Below, piece after piece: positions 25,836-26,866 of a stretch of DNA of 26,866 nt; the first letter of the stretch is position 1; every line of letters begins with the position of its first letter. The stretch lies in IMG/VR virus record IMGVR_UViG_3300042475_001789, positions 1 to 26,866 of that record; one strand, given 5' to 3'. The notes below the pieces were generated by a model. It did not search any database. It was given only the letters and a program-made list of their open reading frames with translations, and had not been told where the DNA came from. The position numbers and the translations under genes are program-made. The stretch is from a virus.

Positions 25836-26866
25836 TTATGCGTCCTTGAAGCCGTCGTCTTCTTTCTTTGAAGCTCTTGCGGTAATGTCAAGTGGTTTAT
25901 TAATGATATTCTTATCGCCAGGGGCTTTGTATGGAGCAGTTGGACCAGACTTACGCATTGCATCATAAGACTTTTTATCGATCTTTGGCTCGTTTACGAA
26001 ATCAGGCATAGGAGTCGTGCGAGCAAGCTCTTTCTTTGCACTCGGAGAAAGACCTTCACCGCGTGGAGAAGCTACACCTGGACGACCGCTAATTGATGCA
26101 GTTGCTGCTTCAGTTTGTACTGATTCTTTCTTCATATCCCAAGGAGCTTTTGCTAGGCTGACTTTATCCTTAGGCTTAGCCTTAGCAGAACCAAGAGCAG
26201 CTTTAATCTCTTTTGGGGTTAGCTTCTTTTCATCAAGATCTGCTTCTTCTTTTGTAAGTCTATCGGTAGCTTTAGCAATACCCGACATACGATTACCCAT
26301 TCTTTTTCTAGCACGATCGGTTTCAGAATCGTTCTTATTCGCTAATACTGCTGCAGTATTTCCGATTTGGTTAGTAGAAGCTTTCTTCACGTATGAACCA
26401 AGAGTTGATTTCTTGAGTTCGTCAATATTTTCTACAGACTCAGTAGCAGGAACTTTGGCTTTTAGAGGAGAGTTTTTATATTGGTTTGGATACAATTTTG
26501 CAGATGCCATATTTGCATACTTCAAGTGCTTAGCTGCTTTTGGGTCATCTGAAAGACCTTTACGTAGCATTTGGCCTCCCACTTTACGTAAAGTAGCTTT
26601 TGAAATTTCATCGATCTGTTCAACTTCTTCCTTAGTTAGTTTATCAACTGCTTTAGCGATGCCCATATCTCTTTTATAGGATTTTTGGAGATTTGACATG
26701 CTTGCATCTTTTTCCGCACCACGCTTATACTCTCTACCCGCTAGATTGCGTGAGGCTTTCTTAACATATGAACCAAGGGTCTTCTTTGAAAGTTCGTCGA
26801 TCTGTTCGAATTCTTCTTTAGCTAGTTTATTTGAAGCGAGGGATACTCCCTTGCTACGCTTGTCCA
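25836..26866 (-). CDS. Repeat-containing phage protein, N-terminus off the window
   Basis: The frame is open to the window edge, so the ATG at 26699 is probably internal and at least 342 residues are visible. It carries repeats of the type KEEFEQIDELSKKTLGSY followed by VKKAS: one near the window edge, one around 26600 (KEEVEQIDEISKATL), one near 26400 (VENIDELKKSTLGSYVKKAS) and a partial one near 26240 (KEEADLDEKKLTPKEI). The C-terminal part is Pro/Ala/Lys-rich and low complexity. Such repeats are common in structural or prohead-core-like proteins of marine T4-like phages; the exact role is unknown. Confidence 0.75.
   Translation of the reverse strand, partial: DKRSKGVSLASNKLAKEEFEQIDELSKKTLGSYVKKASRNLAGREYKRGAEKDASMSNLQKSYKRDMGIAKAVDKLTKEEVEQIDEISKATLRKVGGQMLRKGLSDDPKAAKHLKYANMASAKLYPNQYKNSPLKAKVPATESVENIDELKKSTLGSYVKKASTNQIGNTAAVLANKNDSETDRARKRMGNRMSGIAKATDRLTKEEADLDEKKLTPKEIKAALGSAKAKPKDKVSLAKAPWDMKKESVQTEAATASISGRPGVASPRGEGLSPSAKKELARTTPMPDFVNEPKIDKKSYDAMRKSGPTAPYKAPGDKNIINKPLDITARASKKEDDGFKDA

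Noticed and set aside
1-26866. CRISPR arrays, insertion sequences, attachment sites
   Set aside because: No direct-repeat arrays with spacers, no transposase and no flanking inverted repeats were seen; the similar tRNA motifs are tRNA genes.

Overview
The window is a piece of a large tailed-phage genome of the T4-like (myovirus) type, most likely infecting a Gram-negative, perhaps marine, bacterium. The support is a T4-type RNase H/5'-exonuclease, a class I ribonucleotide reductase pair, a short PhoH ATPase, a DUF6433-like protein, a glycine-zipper protein, two overlapping spanin-like genes, a large tRNA array and dense packing with 1-59 base overlaps. Host and phage genus cannot be fixed from the sequence alone. 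Almost everything is on the minus strand; one lipoprotein gene (2744-3241) is on the plus strand.

Region 1 (1-4088): a HAD-like gene cut by the window edge, then about 20 intact tRNA genes, a group of decayed tRNA-like relics (1162-1834), and several very small protein genes wedged between tRNAs. Two of these end on the TGA inside the D-arm of a tRNA-Lys. A promoter, a 37-codon ORF and a strong terminator form a separate short unit (3321-3568).

Region 2 (4097-4745): a small acidic protein and a secreted glycine-zipper protein, read from their own promoter into the tRNAs downstream.

Region 3 (4812-15250): a 10.4 kb run of 15 overlapping minus-strand genes behind one visible promoter. It encodes a HAD phosphatase-like protein, a small unknown protein, two PAPS-type sulfotransferases, two SAM methyltransferases, six or seven glycosyltransferase-like proteins (three GT25, two GT8-like, one GT9-like, one GT42/DUF115-like), a radical SAM protein with an auxiliary Fe-S region, and a class III PLP aminotransferase. 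Together they look like a pathway that builds and decorates an unusual sulfated, methylated, amino-substituted glycan on an unknown acceptor. This is the most interesting part of the window.

Region 4 (15316-20988): auxiliary and replication genes, including a 2OG-Fe(II) oxygenase, PhoH, T4-type RNase H, a SWIM zinc-finger protein, a DUF6433-like protein and a GIY-YIG nuclease-like protein.

Region 5 (20988-23768): nrdB and nrdA with a TTG-started zinc-ribbon gene directly after nrdA.

Region 6 (23938-26866): spanin-like lipoprotein and inner-membrane protein, three conserved unknown proteins, and a repeat-containing protein that runs off the window.

Eight minus-strand promoters share one architecture: a G-rich element (usually TAGGGG) directly before TTTACA, mostly a 17-base spacer, and a TATAAT-like -10. 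They divide the window into transcription units, and five of them start within about 50 bases after the stop codon of the preceding gene.
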